Assembly: GCA_029259815.1 (NCBI GenBank)
Contig: JAJDEJ010000193.1
Coordinates: 1 to 33,571, forward strand
Length of the DNA stretch: 33,571 nt
DNA from: Planctomycetaceae bacterium
GTDB lineage: Bacteria > Planctomycetota > Planctomycetia > Planctomycetales > Planctomycetaceae
Reading direction: 5' to 3'
This document shows positions 1 through 8,240 of this stretch, one piece after another. Numbering within the stretch: the first letter of the stretch is position 1; every line of letters starts with the position of its first letter. The notes under the pieces were generated by a model that searched no databases, was not told the DNA's origin, and was given only the letters and a program-made list of their open reading frames with translations. The translations under genes were made by a program, and so were the position numbers.

Positions 1-1125
1 GCCTCCGCCGATAACAATAGCCGTTGAGTCTCGGCATTGCCGTGCCTCAACGCTTGTGGCGGAGTAGTACACACCTGATCCTTCGAATCGTTCACATTCT
101 TCGATGGGGAGACGACGATAGGAAGCACCCGTGGCAATCAGTACCGTTTTCGTCCGCACGATTTGGCCGGTACAAAGCTCAACGTGGTGCTCACCATTCT
201 CCGCGCAGATCATCGAGACAACAGAGACCGGAGCCGTGAATTCGGCACCGAATTTGAGTGCTTGCAGATACCCACGGTTGGCCAGTTCCACTCCCGGTAG
301 ACCCGACGGAAACCCCATGTAGTTTTCGATCTTCGAGCTTTGTCCGGCTTGACCGCCAGGCCCCATCCGGTCGACGACCAGAGTTTTCAGCCCCTCTGAG
401 GCCCCGTAGACCGCTGCCGCCAATCCGGCTGGTCCTGCTCCAACAATCAACACATCATAAAGATCGTCGCGGATTTGGCGTGAAATCCCGAGACACTCAG
501 CCACCGTAGCGAGAGTCGGTCGCCGCACCACATGATCACTGCAGGCCAAGATGGGTGTTTCTTCTCGCGACGCATCGAACTCATCAAGAAATCGTCGGCC
601 TTCATCGGAATCACACTCGAAGAACGTGTGTGGCACCTTGTTCTTGTAGAAGAACTCTCGAAGCTCAAGCGTGTGTTTTGAGTCCGGTTCACCGATGACA
701 CGAATTCCCAGGAACTCGGTCCGTTCGAGCAACTCGCGTCGTGTTTGGAATGCATCCAGCAGTTTGTCGCTGAGCGTGGGGATTTCCCCCAGCATGCGAC
801 GGATCTGACACGCCGTGATTTCGATCGCTTCACAGGCTCCGCGAGCCACAGCCGAAACGACAGCGGGTCGCCCTGTCAGCAGATCCACATCCCCCGTGAA
901 CGAGCCCACCGAATGCGTGGCGACGTCGTGTGACGATCCTGATGAGTTATCGAGGATGACAACCTCACCCGATTTGATCGCAAAGAACGAGTAGTCTTTC
1001 TCGCCATTCGAAAAGAGCGAGTCGCCGTCGTTGAACACACGAACTTCGCCCAGTTGCTCAAGGCAATCCATTTCGTCTTCGCTCAATGTGGGAAACGCAG
1101 AGTCATTCGTAGGCTCATTCGGCAT
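1..1125 (-). CDS. cNMP-binding / glutaredoxin-like / thioredoxin reductase-like FAD oxidoreductase (3' end outside window)
   Basis: This reading frame stays open to the left edge (375 codons visible). Residues about 14-125 resemble a cyclic-nucleotide-binding (Crp-type) domain. Residues about 137-215 resemble the glutaredoxin-like middle domain of this fusion family (FLGIRVIGEPDS, then EETPIL). From residue 224 a thioredoxin-reductase-like FAD domain begins, with dinucleotide motif VGAGPAG (228-234) and GGQAG (258-262). The window ends inside the second, NAD(P)H-binding motif (VIGGG, 371-375). Where canonical TrxR has CATC the sequence reads SATSVEA (355-361), so the redox-active CxxC is absent and classical thioredoxin reduction is unlikely. 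It may be a sensor or flavoprotein reductase controlled by a nucleotide; that is inference. The ATG at 1125 is preferred because AAGG lies 9 nt upstream; an ATG at 1134 is possible. It lies downstream of the RND pump and probably shares its transcript. Confidence 0.85.
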   Translation of the reverse strand, partial: MPNEPTNDSAFPTLSEDEMDCLEQLGEVRVFNDGDSLFSNGEKDYSFFAIKSGEVVILDNSSGSSHDVATHSVGSFTGDVDLLTGRPAVVSAVARGACEAIEITACQIRRMLGEIPTLSDKLLDAFQTRRELLERTEFLGIRVIGEPDSKHTLELREFFYKNKVPHTFFECDSDEGRRFLDEFDASREETPILACSDHVVRRPTLATVAECLGISRQIRDDLYDVLIVGAGPAGLAAAVYGASEGLKTLVVDRMGPGGQAGQSSKIENYMGFPSGLPGVELANRGYLQALKFGAEFTAPVSVVSMICAENGEHHVELCTGQIVRTKTVLIATGASYRRLPIEECERFEGSGVYYSATSVEARQCRDSTAIVIGGG

Positions 1126-1237
1126 CGTCGTCATCCTTCGAGTGTTTCTTGTTCCGATACTTCAGGACGCTTTTCCAGCTGCATTGACTCCACTCCAAGT
1201 TACTTACATGAGTGGATGGTTCATCTCCGTTGCTCAT
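1115..1237 (-). CDS. small 40-aa ORF coupled to the RND pump gene
   Basis: This 40-codon ORF starts with an ATG that overlaps the pump's TGA in the 4-base arrangement ATGA (1234-1237). It ends 11 nt inside the following oxidoreductase gene, so it exactly bridges the two larger genes. The predicted peptide is hydrophilic, with two Trp and one Cys in the middle (LEWSQCSWKSVLKYR, residues 14-28), then a basic stretch (KYRNKKHSK) and an acidic end (DDDDAE). It has no signal peptide or membrane segment. I do not recognise the family. The evidence for a real gene is the tight overlap at both ends and the protein-like composition. An alternative is a non-coding spacer with a chance ORF. A second overlapping 17-codon ORF in another frame (ATG about 1186, stop about 1131) has a better Shine-Dalgarno but less protein-like content. 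Confidence 0.45.
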   Translation of the reverse strand: MSNGDEPSTHVSNLEWSQCSWKSVLKYRNKKHSKDDDDAE

Positions 1238-4200
1238 TTCGACTTCTCTGTGTCTTCGTCCCTCGTTATCCGTTGATCCGTTGGGCTCTCCTTGGCGGCC
1301 GGAGCGGATCCTCGCTGCGTGTCGTCTTGTGTCTTGACACCATCTGATACGAGAGTCTGTGCCTCATCGGAGTTGATCTCCTTGGCAGTGACAGGCACCT
1401 GTTCTGTGTGAGGAGGGATCGATCCTGTTTTGCCTGCCGTCGTTGAGGCGACAACAGCTTCTTCCGCAAAGCGGCGCAGGACAACGTAGAAGACGGGGGT
1501 CAGGAACAAGCCGAAGATCGTGACGCCCAGCATCCCGCTGAAGACGGCTGTGCCGAGCGCCTGCCGCATCTCGCTGCCTGCTCCGGTGGCGATGAGAAGC
1601 GGAATCACGCCGAGGATGAATGAAAATGCGGTCATAAGAATCGGTCGCAATCGCAGTCGGCAGGCTTCGACAGCGGCATCGAAGCGATTCCGCCCGGCGT
1701 CCTCTTCGGCCATTGCAAACTCGACGATCAGGATCGCATTCTTACAAGCCAGTCCAACAAGTACCACGAACCCAATCTGCGTGAGAATGTTATTGTCCAT
1801 CCCGCGTAGCCAGACTCCGAAGATCGCACACAGCAAACAGAGTGGCACAATCAGGATCACGGCCAGTGGCAACAGCCAACTCTCGTACTGAGCTGACAAA
1901 GCCAGAAACACGAACAGGACACACAGAGGAAAAATATATAGGGCCGTGTTGCCCGCTGCCTGCTGCTGGTATGCAATGTCGGTCCATTCGAAACCGAAAC
2001 CGGGCGGCAGATGTTTCTCTGCCAGTTGTTCCATGCGAGCGATCGCCTGACCGCTGCTGAAGCCGGGCAACGTATCGCCATTGATGTCGGCAGCCGGGTA
2101 AAGGTTGTACCGCACAACTCGGTCGGCAGCCGTCGTTGCGCGCATGGTCACCAGAGAGCCGAGCGGAACGATTGCTCCGTTGTTGCTCCTCGTCCGCAGG
2201 CGGGTAATGTCACTTTCCTCGTCACGAAATCGAGCGTCCGCCTGAGCCGTCACTCGGTAGGTACGGCCGAGGAAGTTGAAATCGTTGACGTACGATGATC
2301 CCAGGTAGATTTGCAACGCTTCAAAAACATTGTCGAGCGGGACGTCGAGCATGCGGACCTTGGTCCGATCGATGTCAGCATAATATTGCGGAGCACCGGT
2401 GCTGAAGTTCGTAAACAGTTGCACCATCCCCGGCTCTTCTCGTGCAGCTGACACCAAGACATTCGTCGCATCTTGAAGTGCGAGCAGGCCCGCACCGGAT
2501 TTGTCCTGCACCTGCATCTTGAACCCGCCACCCGTGCCGATTCCGCGCACCGGTGGGGGCTGAATGACGAACACAAAGGCATCTTCGACTGTGGAGACCT
2601 TCTGCCGCAATTCGTTGAGGACCACATCGAGTGTTCGACCACGAGCGGATCTTGCCTTCGCATCTTCCAGCACCGGGAAGATCGCAGCGGCATTGGAACT
2701 GTTGGCTCGTGTGGCTCCTGAAAAGCCGACGAAAGAGACAGCATCTTCGATGCCATCGACTTCGAGGGCCATCTCAGTCACTCGCTGAGTGACTGCATCG
2801 GTCCGGTCAAGATTTGCTCCCGGCGGCGTTTGAATAGCGATGATCAGGTAGCCTTGGTCCTGAGCGGGGATGAAGCCGGTTGGCACTTGGGTAAAGCCGA
2901 AGTAGGTCAGCCCAAGCAAGCCTCCGTAGATCAAGAGCATCACCGCACTCGCACGGATGACGCGACCCACGATGCGAGCATAGGCACTGCTACCGAAGTC
3001 GAACGCTTTGTTGAAGAGTCGAAAAGGCCATCCCAAGACCCGATCGACCACTCGCCCGAACCAGTGCTTCCTGGCTCCTTGTGGTCTCAATAGCAACGCA
3101 CAAAGGGCCGGTGTCAGTGTCAGCGAAACGAATGTCGAGATGGCCGTGGACACCGCGATGGTGATCGCGAATTGACGATAGAACTGCCCGCTGATTCCGG
3201 CGATGAACGCCGTCGGCACAAACACGGCGATCAAGACAAGAGTCGTGGCGATCAGAGCGGAGCCGACTTCATCCATCGCTTTGCGTGTTGCATCGCGCGG
3301 TGAAAGTCCCTCGGCGATCAAACGCTCGACGTTTTCCACGACTACGATCGCATCATCGACGACGATCCCAATCGCAAGGACCAGTCCAAACAGCGACAAA
3401 TTATTCAGACTGAAGCCGATCCCCTGCATGACTGCGAACGTGCCGACGAGTGAGATGGGAATCGCAATCACGGGCACAATCGTCGACCGCCAGTTCTGCA
3501 AGAAGATGAACACTGTCAGGATGACCAATGCCCCCGCCTGCCAGAGTGTCGTAAACACCTCTTCGATGGACTGCTCGACAAACGCAGTCGGGTTGTAGAT
3601 GACCTGATACTCCAAGCCGGGAGGGAACTGCTTGCTCAGTTCCTGCATGGTGCTGAGGATGTGCTCGGTCGTCTCGATCGCATTGGAGCCGGGCCGCTGA
3701 AACATGGCCAAGGCGACAGCGTTCTTGTCTTGCAAGTAACTGCGGACCGAATAATCAACCGCTCCCAGTTCAATGCGGGCAACGTCACTCAGCCGGACCA
3801 GACGACCGTCGTTGCCAGATTTGAGGATAATTTCGCCGAACTCTTCAGCGGTTTGCAGGCGACCGAGCGTATTCACGTTGACCTGAAAGCCACTCTTGGG
3901 GTCCTCGATCGGCTGCTGTCCGATGATCCCGGCGGCGACCTGTACGTTTTGTCCACGCATCGCCTGGACCGCGTCACCCGGAGTCATATCGAGAGCAGCG
4001 AGTCGATCGACATCCAGCCAGATCCGCATGCTGTATTCGGTCCCACCGAAAACGGTGATGTCTCCGACGCCATCCTGCCGTGCCAGTACATCGCGAATCT
4101 GCAGGTAAGCGTAGTTGCCGATGTAGAGTTGGTCCCGTGAACCGTCGGGTGAAAACAGGTGAACGACCAGCATCAGGTCGGGGGAACTTTTCCGCGTCTT

Positions 4201-4596
4201 TACGCCAATCTGCCGTACTTCTGAGGGTAATCTCGGCTCAGCGATCGACACTCGATTCTGTACAAGCACTTGAGCTTCGTCGATGTCCGTGCCCAGGGCG
4301 AAAGTAATCGTCAGCAACAGCGAGCCATCTGCAGTCGCCTGCGATTCCATGTACAGCATGTTCTCGACGCCGTTGATCTCCTGTTCGAGCGGCGTGGCCA
4401 CAGTCTTGGAAATCGTTTCCGCCGTCGCACCGGGATAGCTTGCCCGGACAGTCACCGTTGGCAAGGCCACTTCCGGATACTGCCCCACCGGAAGTTGGAA
4501 GTATGCAAGAATGCCGACCAGCACGATCAGCGTGGAGAGCACGGTCGCGAAGATCGGTCGTTCAATGAAGAAGTGGGGGAACTTCATTTTGCTCAC
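1234..4596 (-). CDS. RND multidrug efflux transporter, AcrB/MexB (HAE1) type
   Basis: This is the inner-membrane proton/drug antiporter of a tripartite efflux pump. It begins with the typical FFIERPIFA helix and shows the duplicated RND layout: a first periplasmic loop (about 35-345), a helix block (about 350-510), a second periplasmic loop and a second helix block. The proton-relay residues are present: Asp414-Asp415 in TM4 (GIVVDDAIVVVENVER) and Lys952 in TM10 (GLACKNAILIVEF). At 1120 aa it is about 70 residues longer than AcrB because of a hydrophilic, charged C-terminal tail (from about 1047). The GTG start overlaps the adaptor gene's stop codon by 4 bases (GTGA). The in-frame ATG at 4587 has a GGGGGG tract 8-9 nt upstream and gives the usual family N-terminus, so it may be the true start. 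No TolC-like outer-membrane gene is visible. Confidence 0.96.
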   Translation of the reverse strand: MSKMKFPHFFIERPIFATVLSTLIVLVGILAYFQLPVGQYPEVALPTVTVRASYPGATAETISKTVATPLEQEINGVENMLYMESQATADGSLLLTITFALGTDIDEAQVLVQNRVSIAEPRLPSEVRQIGVKTRKSSPDLMLVVHLFSPDGSRDQLYIGNYAYLQIRDVLARQDGVGDITVFGGTEYSMRIWLDVDRLAALDMTPGDAVQAMRGQNVQVAAGIIGQQPIEDPKSGFQVNVNTLGRLQTAEEFGEIILKSGNDGRLVRLSDVARIELGAVDYSVRSYLQDKNAVALAMFQRPGSNAIETTEHILSTMQELSKQFPPGLEYQVIYNPTAFVEQSIEEVFTTLWQAGALVILTVFIFLQNWRSTIVPVIAIPISLVGTFAVMQGIGFSLNNLSLFGLVLAIGIVVDDAIVVVENVERLIAEGLSPRDATRKAMDEVGSALIATTLVLIAVFVPTAFIAGISGQFYRQFAITIAVSTAISTFVSLTLTPALCALLLRPQGARKHWFGRVVDRVLGWPFRLFNKAFDFGSSAYARIVGRVIRASAVMLLIYGGLLGLTYFGFTQVPTGFIPAQDQGYLIIAIQTPPGANLDRTDAVTQRVTEMALEVDGIEDAVSFVGFSGATRANSSNAAAIFPVLEDAKARSARGRTLDVVLNELRQKVSTVEDAFVFVIQPPPVRGIGTGGGFKMQVQDKSGAGLLALQDATNVLVSAAREEPGMVQLFTNFSTGAPQYYADIDRTKVRMLDVPLDNVFEALQIYLGSSYVNDFNFLGRTYRVTAQADARFRDEESDITRLRTRSNNGAIVPLGSLVTMRATTAADRVVRYNLYPAADINGDTLPGFSSGQAIARMEQLAEKHLPPGFGFEWTDIAYQQQAAGNTALYIFPLCVLFVFLALSAQYESWLLPLAVILIVPLCLLCAIFGVWLRGMDNNILTQIGFVVLVGLACKNAILIVEFAMAEEDAGRNRFDAAVEACRLRLRPILMTAFSFILGVIPLLIATGAGSEMRQALGTAVFSGMLGVTIFGLFLTPVFYVVLRRFAEEAVVASTTAGKTGSIPPHTEQVPVTAKEINSDEAQTLVSDGVKTQDDTQRGSAPAAKESPTDQRITRDEDTEKSK

Positions 4597-6023
4597 CCCC
4601 CTTCTGCTTTGTCAGTCACCCCGTTTTCAGGCTCCTGATACGGTGCCGCCTTCGAGTCAATGCCCTCCGGAATGTCAGCCGGTCTCCGGGACAGCCATTC
4701 CTCCTTTGGCACCGGTGCATAATCATCAGGCAGCAGACTTGGTTGCGGTTCGATCGCTTCTTCCGTCACCTCCACTTCGGCGCCTGGGAAGATTCGTTGC
4801 AGTCCTCGTGTGACGATCATCTCTGAACCGGTCAGTCCCTCTCGAATGATGCGCAGGCCATGTGAGATCGGACCCAACGCTACGACTTGTTGATTGACCG
4901 CATTGTCATCCCCAATCACATAGACAAACTTCTCGGATTGATCACTGCCGATAGCGCTGTCAGGAATCAGCACTGCTTCGTATTGCCCGCTGCCTGGTAA
5001 ACGAACTTTGACAAACAATCCTGGCGTCAAGAGTCCGTCTTCGTTGGCAAGAATGGCCCGACCACGCATCGTTCCGGTATTGGGATCAAGTCGATTGTCG
5101 ACAAAGTCCATGTGGCCCGAGTGTGGGAAATCTGGCTCATCGACCAAGGCCACATAAACCGGATTCTTGACATCGCGTGAACTCTCCCGAGTCCCATCGC
5201 GAGCCAACCGGACATACTTGAGAAACTCCTGTTCGTTCGCATCAAAGTACACATGGATCGGGCTCAGTGAGACAATTGTGGTGAGCAGCGTCGATTCATT
5301 CGATCCTCCGCTGATCAGGTTCCCTTCCGTCACATAACGACGACTGATTCGGCCTGAGATGGGTGCCCGAACCTGTGTGTATTGGAGATTGAGCGAAGCG
5401 GCCTCGACATTCGCCTTCGCAGTTTCGATGGCTGCCGTCGACGTGGCGATGGCTGCTTTGGCCGATTCGATTTTCGCAACGGAGGCTTCGACGGCAGCGG
5501 TGGCCTGAAGTTGCTCGCTCTGTCGCACGTCGACCTCTTCCTGAGCTACTGCATTTTGACGAGCGAGCTTCTGCGTCCGCTCATAGCGACGATCTGCCAA
5601 TGTGAGCTCAGCATCTGAGTCGGCTTTTTCAGCCTCGGCCTGTCTGAGAAGCGATTGTGATTCGCGGAGCTTGGCCTGCGACTCCTGAAGCCGGGCGTTC
5701 GCAGCATTCAGTTCCGCTTGAAAAGGGCGTGGGTCGACAATCGCCAGCAGATCCCCTTTCGCGACTTCTTGACCTTCTTCAAAATGGGTCGAGTTCAAGT
5801 ATCCGCTGACTCTTGCCCGGATCTCCACCGCATCGATCGCATCGAGTCGCCCTGTGTATTCGTCCCATTCCACAAGCGGCATCACCAGCGGCTGAGCGAC
5901 CGAAACTTTGACGATTTGCGGAGATCCGCCGGACGGTGCCAGGCTTTGCTGGCAGCCGACAACCAGAATCAGAGCAAATGGATGAAACAGCCGGAAGAGA
6001 GAAGAGCGGGGAGTGAACTTCAT
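4593..6023 (-). CDS. RND efflux membrane-fusion protein (AcrA/MexA-like lipoprotein)
   Basis: This is the periplasmic adaptor subunit linking the RND transporter to an outer-membrane channel. The N-terminus is a lipoprotein signal with a hydrophobic core and lipobox-like VVGC (Cys24). Next comes a biotinyl-lipoyl-like half-domain (VSGYLNSTHFEEGQEVAKGDLLAIVD), a long Ala/Glu/Gln-rich alpha-hairpin (about residues 95-205), the return lipoyl half (RAPISGRISRRYVTEGNLI) and beta-barrel/membrane-proximal domains. A Pro-rich, charged tail of about 50 residues follows, somewhat longer than in AcrA. An AGG lies about 7 nt before the ATG. The next gene overlaps by 4 bases, so the two are translationally coupled. 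Regulation is not obvious. An inverted repeat TGTCG-TCG-CGACA at 6058-6070 lies in the 5' leader and could be an operator. Confidence 0.95.
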   Translation of the reverse strand: MKFTPRSSLFRLFHPFALILVVGCQQSLAPSGGSPQIVKVSVAQPLVMPLVEWDEYTGRLDAIDAVEIRARVSGYLNSTHFEEGQEVAKGDLLAIVDPRPFQAELNAANARLQESQAKLRESQSLLRQAEAEKADSDAELTLADRRYERTQKLARQNAVAQEEVDVRQSEQLQATAAVEASVAKIESAKAAIATSTAAIETAKANVEAASLNLQYTQVRAPISGRISRRYVTEGNLISGGSNESTLLTTIVSLSPIHVYFDANEQEFLKYVRLARDGTRESSRDVKNPVYVALVDEPDFPHSGHMDFVDNRLDPNTGTMRGRAILANEDGLLTPGLFVKVRLPGSGQYEAVLIPDSAIGSDQSEKFVYVIGDDNAVNQQVVALGPISHGLRIIREGLTGSEMIVTRGLQRIFPGAEVEVTEEAIEPQPSLLPDDYAPVPKEEWLSRRPADIPEGIDSKAAPYQEPENGVTDKAEGG

Positions 6024-6237
6024 ATGTGACCTGAAGTCAGTCTTCTTGAATCGTGAATGTCGTCGCGACAGTCGCCCTACTCAGCCGCTCACACGTCCAT
6101 CAGCAGAATAATATACAGCAGGTCGTTGGATTCTAGCGATCACCCAGGATTGACAAGCCGTGATCTGCGATGCAAATAACACTTGGCCAAGACTCATAGA
6201 CCATTGGTACTCCCAATGCATATTCTCACTCAGTCTC
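6024..6237. other. intergenic leader of the efflux operon
   Basis: No gene is visible here. The adaptor gene is transcribed away from this stretch to the left. A 5-bp inverted repeat with a 3-nt spacer (TGTCG-TCG-CGACA, 6058-6070) and AT-rich TATATT/TATTAT -10-like hexamers (about 6105-6115, read on minus) are the only regulatory-looking signals. No convincing -35 was found. Confidence 0.35.
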
Positions 6238-6377
6238 TCATGAGCCGGTTTCAAAAGATCAACTTCGGGTGGCCGGGTCTGACCAACGGGAAGGCCCGGA
6301 CCGGTGATTGCAGGGCCATCCGCTTCGCTCCTGACCCTGCCACCCTCACAAATAGCGGTTTTGAAACCGACTCATGA
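6238..6377. repeat. MITE/REP-like structured repeat, copy 1
   Basis: A 140-bp element is bounded by 19-bp inverted arms (6238-6256 and 6359-6377, 18/19 complementary) that contain TTTCAAAA / TTTTGAAA. Inside is a 79-bp GC-rich core (6267-6345) matching 77/79 bases of the core at 20122-20200. The core can pair end to end (GGGTGGC with GCCACCC) around two inner hairpins (CCGGG/CCCGG and GCAGGG/CCCTGC, the latter sharing bases with the outer stem). It starts 25 nt past the stop codon of the minus-strand oxidoreductase gene. It has no coding capacity. Confidence 0.85.
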
Positions 6378-6402
6378 CACTTTCATGAGTGTTCGACATT
6401 TA

Positions 6403-7017
6403 TCAGAGTTGCGCCAGTCGTTGACGAGCTTCTTCTGGTGATAGCTGCACGTCATAGAGTGGAGCGTCGGTCGCCTGAAACACGTGGCTATCGGCGAGTG
6501 AACCGACATCGATGGGTGTGAACTTCACGTCTTCGACGAGTCGCTGCGCCATCTGCTTGGCTTCATCGTCGTCACCAGCGATGAAGATCGTGAGTCCCGG
6601 AGTGCCTGCCCCATCGGCGAGTTGTTCCATGACGCCTGCCTGCATCATGTTGAATGCTTTGACAAGTCTTGCGCCTGGCAAATGCGACGCCACCCACTCG
6701 GATTGCGTCTGTCCACCGAGGTCGATTTCACCATCACGCGACGGATAGTAGTTGGCAGCGCTCAAGACGACCTTGCCGGCCAACTTCTCGGCGGGCAATT
6801 GGGGGATGGCATGAAAAGGAATGGCCTCCAGGATCACTTCACCAAACTCAGCAGCCTCCTCGTTTGTTCCCGCCCGAGCATTGTCACCAGCTTGCCTCAC
6901 TAACTCGTCAAGTCGATCGGGATGCCGACTTCCAAAGCAGACCGTGTGACCCGCAGTCGCCCAAAGTCTTCCCAGTGCTCCGCCGATGTTTCCCGATCCG
7001 ATTATGCCTATGTTCAC
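6403..7017 (-). CDS. NADP/F420-dependent oxidoreductase family protein (Rossmann)
   Basis: A 204-aa cytoplasmic protein of the NADPH:F420 reductase-like / NADP oxidoreductase family. The N-terminal Rossmann motif is GIIGSGNIGG (residues 4-13), followed by a basic GSRHP (about 29-33) that suits the NADPH 2'-phosphate. The middle segment (EVILEAIPFHAIPQL, then GKVVLSAANYY) and the KAFN motif are typical of the family. The substrate is unknown, and F420 is not required in many bacterial members. It starts with GTG at 7017, with AGGAG 8 nt upstream. It lies 90 nt downstream of the cysteine-rich gene and is probably co-transcribed with it from the divergent promoter next to hxlR. HxlR-type regulators commonly control reductases or quinone/aldehyde detoxification, which fits. 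Confidence 0.88.
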   Translation of the reverse strand: MNIGIIGSGNIGGALGRLWATAGHTVCFGSRHPDRLDELVRQAGDNARAGTNEEAAEFGEVILEAIPFHAIPQLPAEKLAGKVVLSAANYYPSRDGEIDLGGQTQSEWVASHLPGARLVKAFNMMQAGVMEQLADGAGTPGLTIFIAGDDDEAKQMAQRLVEDVKFTPIDVGSLADSHVFQATDAPLYDVQLSPEEARQRLAQL

Positions 7018-7107
7018 CTTAAAAACTCCTCTGCTTGTTGTGATTCGTGTGAGTCACCTTGTCTGACTCGATCGACCAGCGCTGACATTTAACATTTCGA
7101 GAAACGA

Positions 7108-7464
7108 TTAGCCCCAGTCCTCCATTTTTGCTTCGAGCCTCTCTGTGCAGTCGCACTGACCACAGGCCCAGGCTTTGGTGCCGTTCTCGTCAAGACAGTT
7201 CTTGCGAGCATGAGCGTCCTGGATTTTCACGATGTCGAAGAATTCCTCCCAGTCAGGCAGCTCTTCCTCCAGCGGCGTCGGGCAGTAACAGACTTCAACC
7301 CATCGAGCAGTGCCATCCTCACACAGGCGTGCATGCTTCATGTCGCGGAGGTACTCCCTGCCTGCAATCGATCCAGCACCGAGTGACCCATCGTCAATTG
7401 CTTTTAGCAACGATCCTTCTTGTCCCGATTTGATTCTCGCTCGAACGAGATATCGCATGGCCAT
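7108..7464 (-). CDS. conserved-looking small cysteine-rich protein
   Basis: A 118-aa soluble protein with no signal peptide. I recall similar uncharacterised proteins in cyanobacteria and planctomycetes but no function. The first 40 residues (RYLVRARIKSGQEGSLLKAI) resemble a small ferredoxin-like alpha/beta fold of the kind seen in monooxygenase-type proteins. Seven cysteines are present (48, 59, 61, 90, 101, 104, 106); the CYC and CGQCDC arrangements suggest metal binding or redox chemistry, which is inference. Two start codons are possible. The ATG at 7464 is only 3 nt after GAGG, while the ATG at 7458 is 9 nt after it and is probably the one used. It is the first gene of a two-gene unit read away from hxlR. 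Confidence 0.75.
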   Translation of the reverse strand: MAMRYLVRARIKSGQEGSLLKAIDDGSLGAGSIAGREYLRDMKHARLCEDGTARWVEVCYCPTPLEEELPDWEEFFDIVKIQDAHARKNCLDENGTKAWACGQCDCTERLEAKMEDWG

Positions 7465-7513
7465 TGTCCTCTTTCATGACTCCACCTCTTGACGCGAAGG
7501 CGGATTCATCGAT

Positions 7514-7527
7514 TACGATAGGTCGTA
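7514..7527. promoter_or_regulatory. inverted repeat in the hxlR divergent promoter region
   Basis: TACGA-TAGG-TCGTA lies in the 129-bp gap between the minus-strand cysteine-rich gene and hxlR. It could be a second regulator site serving the minus-strand promoter. The arms are only 5 bp, so chance is possible. Confidence 0.3.
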
Positions 7528-7558
7528 TCGGCACATTCGTGAAGTAGCCACTTCAATG

Positions 7559-7584
7559 TGGTATACTTACATTTGGGTTAGTAT
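7559..7584 (+). promoter_or_regulatory. candidate hxlR promoter and HxlR-type operator
   Basis: An extended -10 element (TGG then TATACT, 7559-7567) overlaps an inverted repeat ATACTTA-N8-TTAGTAT (7563-7584, 6 of 7 arm positions paired). This resembles the TACTTAC/GTAAGTA-type operators described for YodB/CatR-like HxlR regulators. It ends 9 nt before the hxlR ATG, so a bound regulator would block its own transcription. The -35 is weak (GTGAAG at 7539-7544). Confidence 0.55.
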
Positions 7585-7593
7585 CGGCGGAAC

Positions 7594-7917
7594 ATGAGCG
7601 AGCAAGCCAAATACAACTGTCCAGTCGAAGCAACGCTCGATGTGATTGGTGGGAAATGGAAAGCAGTCATTCTTTTCCATCTCTTCGAAGACGGCACTCT
7701 CAGATTCGCCGAACTGAAACGCAAGATTCCCGGTGTGAGTGAGCGAGTGCTAACGAAGCAACTCCGTGAACTCGAAGCTGATGGTATCGTCCACCGGGAG
7801 GTCTACCCTGAAGTGCCCCCCAAAGTGGAGTACTCATTGACCCGCTATGGAAAGACAATCAAACCTGTCTCACAAGCGTTGTGCAGATGGGGCGAGAAGC
7901 ACATGAAGGGAACTTAG
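7594..7917 (+). CDS. HxlR-family winged-helix transcriptional regulator
   Basis: A 107-aa MarR-like winged-helix repressor of the HxlR (DUF24) family. The signature is clear: CPVEATLDVIGGKWK (residues 9-23), RFAELKRKIPGVSERVLTKQL for the recognition-helix region (37-57), and a beta-wing with VEYSLTRYGK. Cys9 sits at the N-terminal position that is the redox- or quinone-sensing cysteine in YodB/HypR-type members, so thiol sensing is plausible. The size is normal for the family. It is divergent from the cysteine-rich protein and oxidoreductase genes, the usual layout for an HxlR regulator and its target. It probably autoregulates through the inverted repeat at 7563-7584. Confidence 0.95.
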   Translation: MSEQAKYNCPVEATLDVIGGKWKAVILFHLFEDGTLRFAELKRKIPGVSERVLTKQLRELEADGIVHREVYPEVPPKVEYSLTRYGKTIKPVSQALCRWGEKHMKGT

Positions 7918-7949
7918 ATCACGCTGATCGTAGTCTTCACCAATCTAAC

Positions 7950-8240
7950 TCATGGCAAGTAAGGCCAATAAGTCAGTTTCTCCCGGTGATGGGCGACGAA
8001 ATGGACATCTCCATCCTGAGAGACGATGAGAGCAATCGCGTCACGAGTCCCGTCCACCAGCCGGTAAGCAGATCGATGCCGCGTCCCGGCGGAGTCCGCT
8101 GGCTCAACAATCACCTGATCAGCTTCCAAATCGCAGGCGCGGTGAATTTTTCGAACATGTGATTCACCGAGGATCTCCCCTCCGAAGCCAATCAGCCGGA
8201 AGTCGTCATTCAGAACAAGTGAGCCATCGACGCTCATCAA
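7950..8240 (-). pseudogene. diadenylate cyclase (DAC) catalytic domain, fragment of broken DACNV-type gene
   Basis: This 3' fragment carries the catalytic half of a c-di-AMP synthase of the DACNV-sensor family. It shows a DGS motif (normally DGA) near its start, LIGFGGEI, the GTRHRSAYRL segment holding the RHR catalytic motif, and IVSQDGDVHFV. It ends where family members end (TYW). Its frame is -1 relative to the preceding fragment. The upstream fragment stops in ATT TGA TGA, and one extra T there would join the two frames as LAI-L-MSVDG. A TTG at 8240 or an ATG at 8237 could initiate this piece alone, and the TGATG overlap could allow coupling. It is called broken because homologues are single proteins. 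Sequencing error in a T-run is an alternative. Confidence 0.7.
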
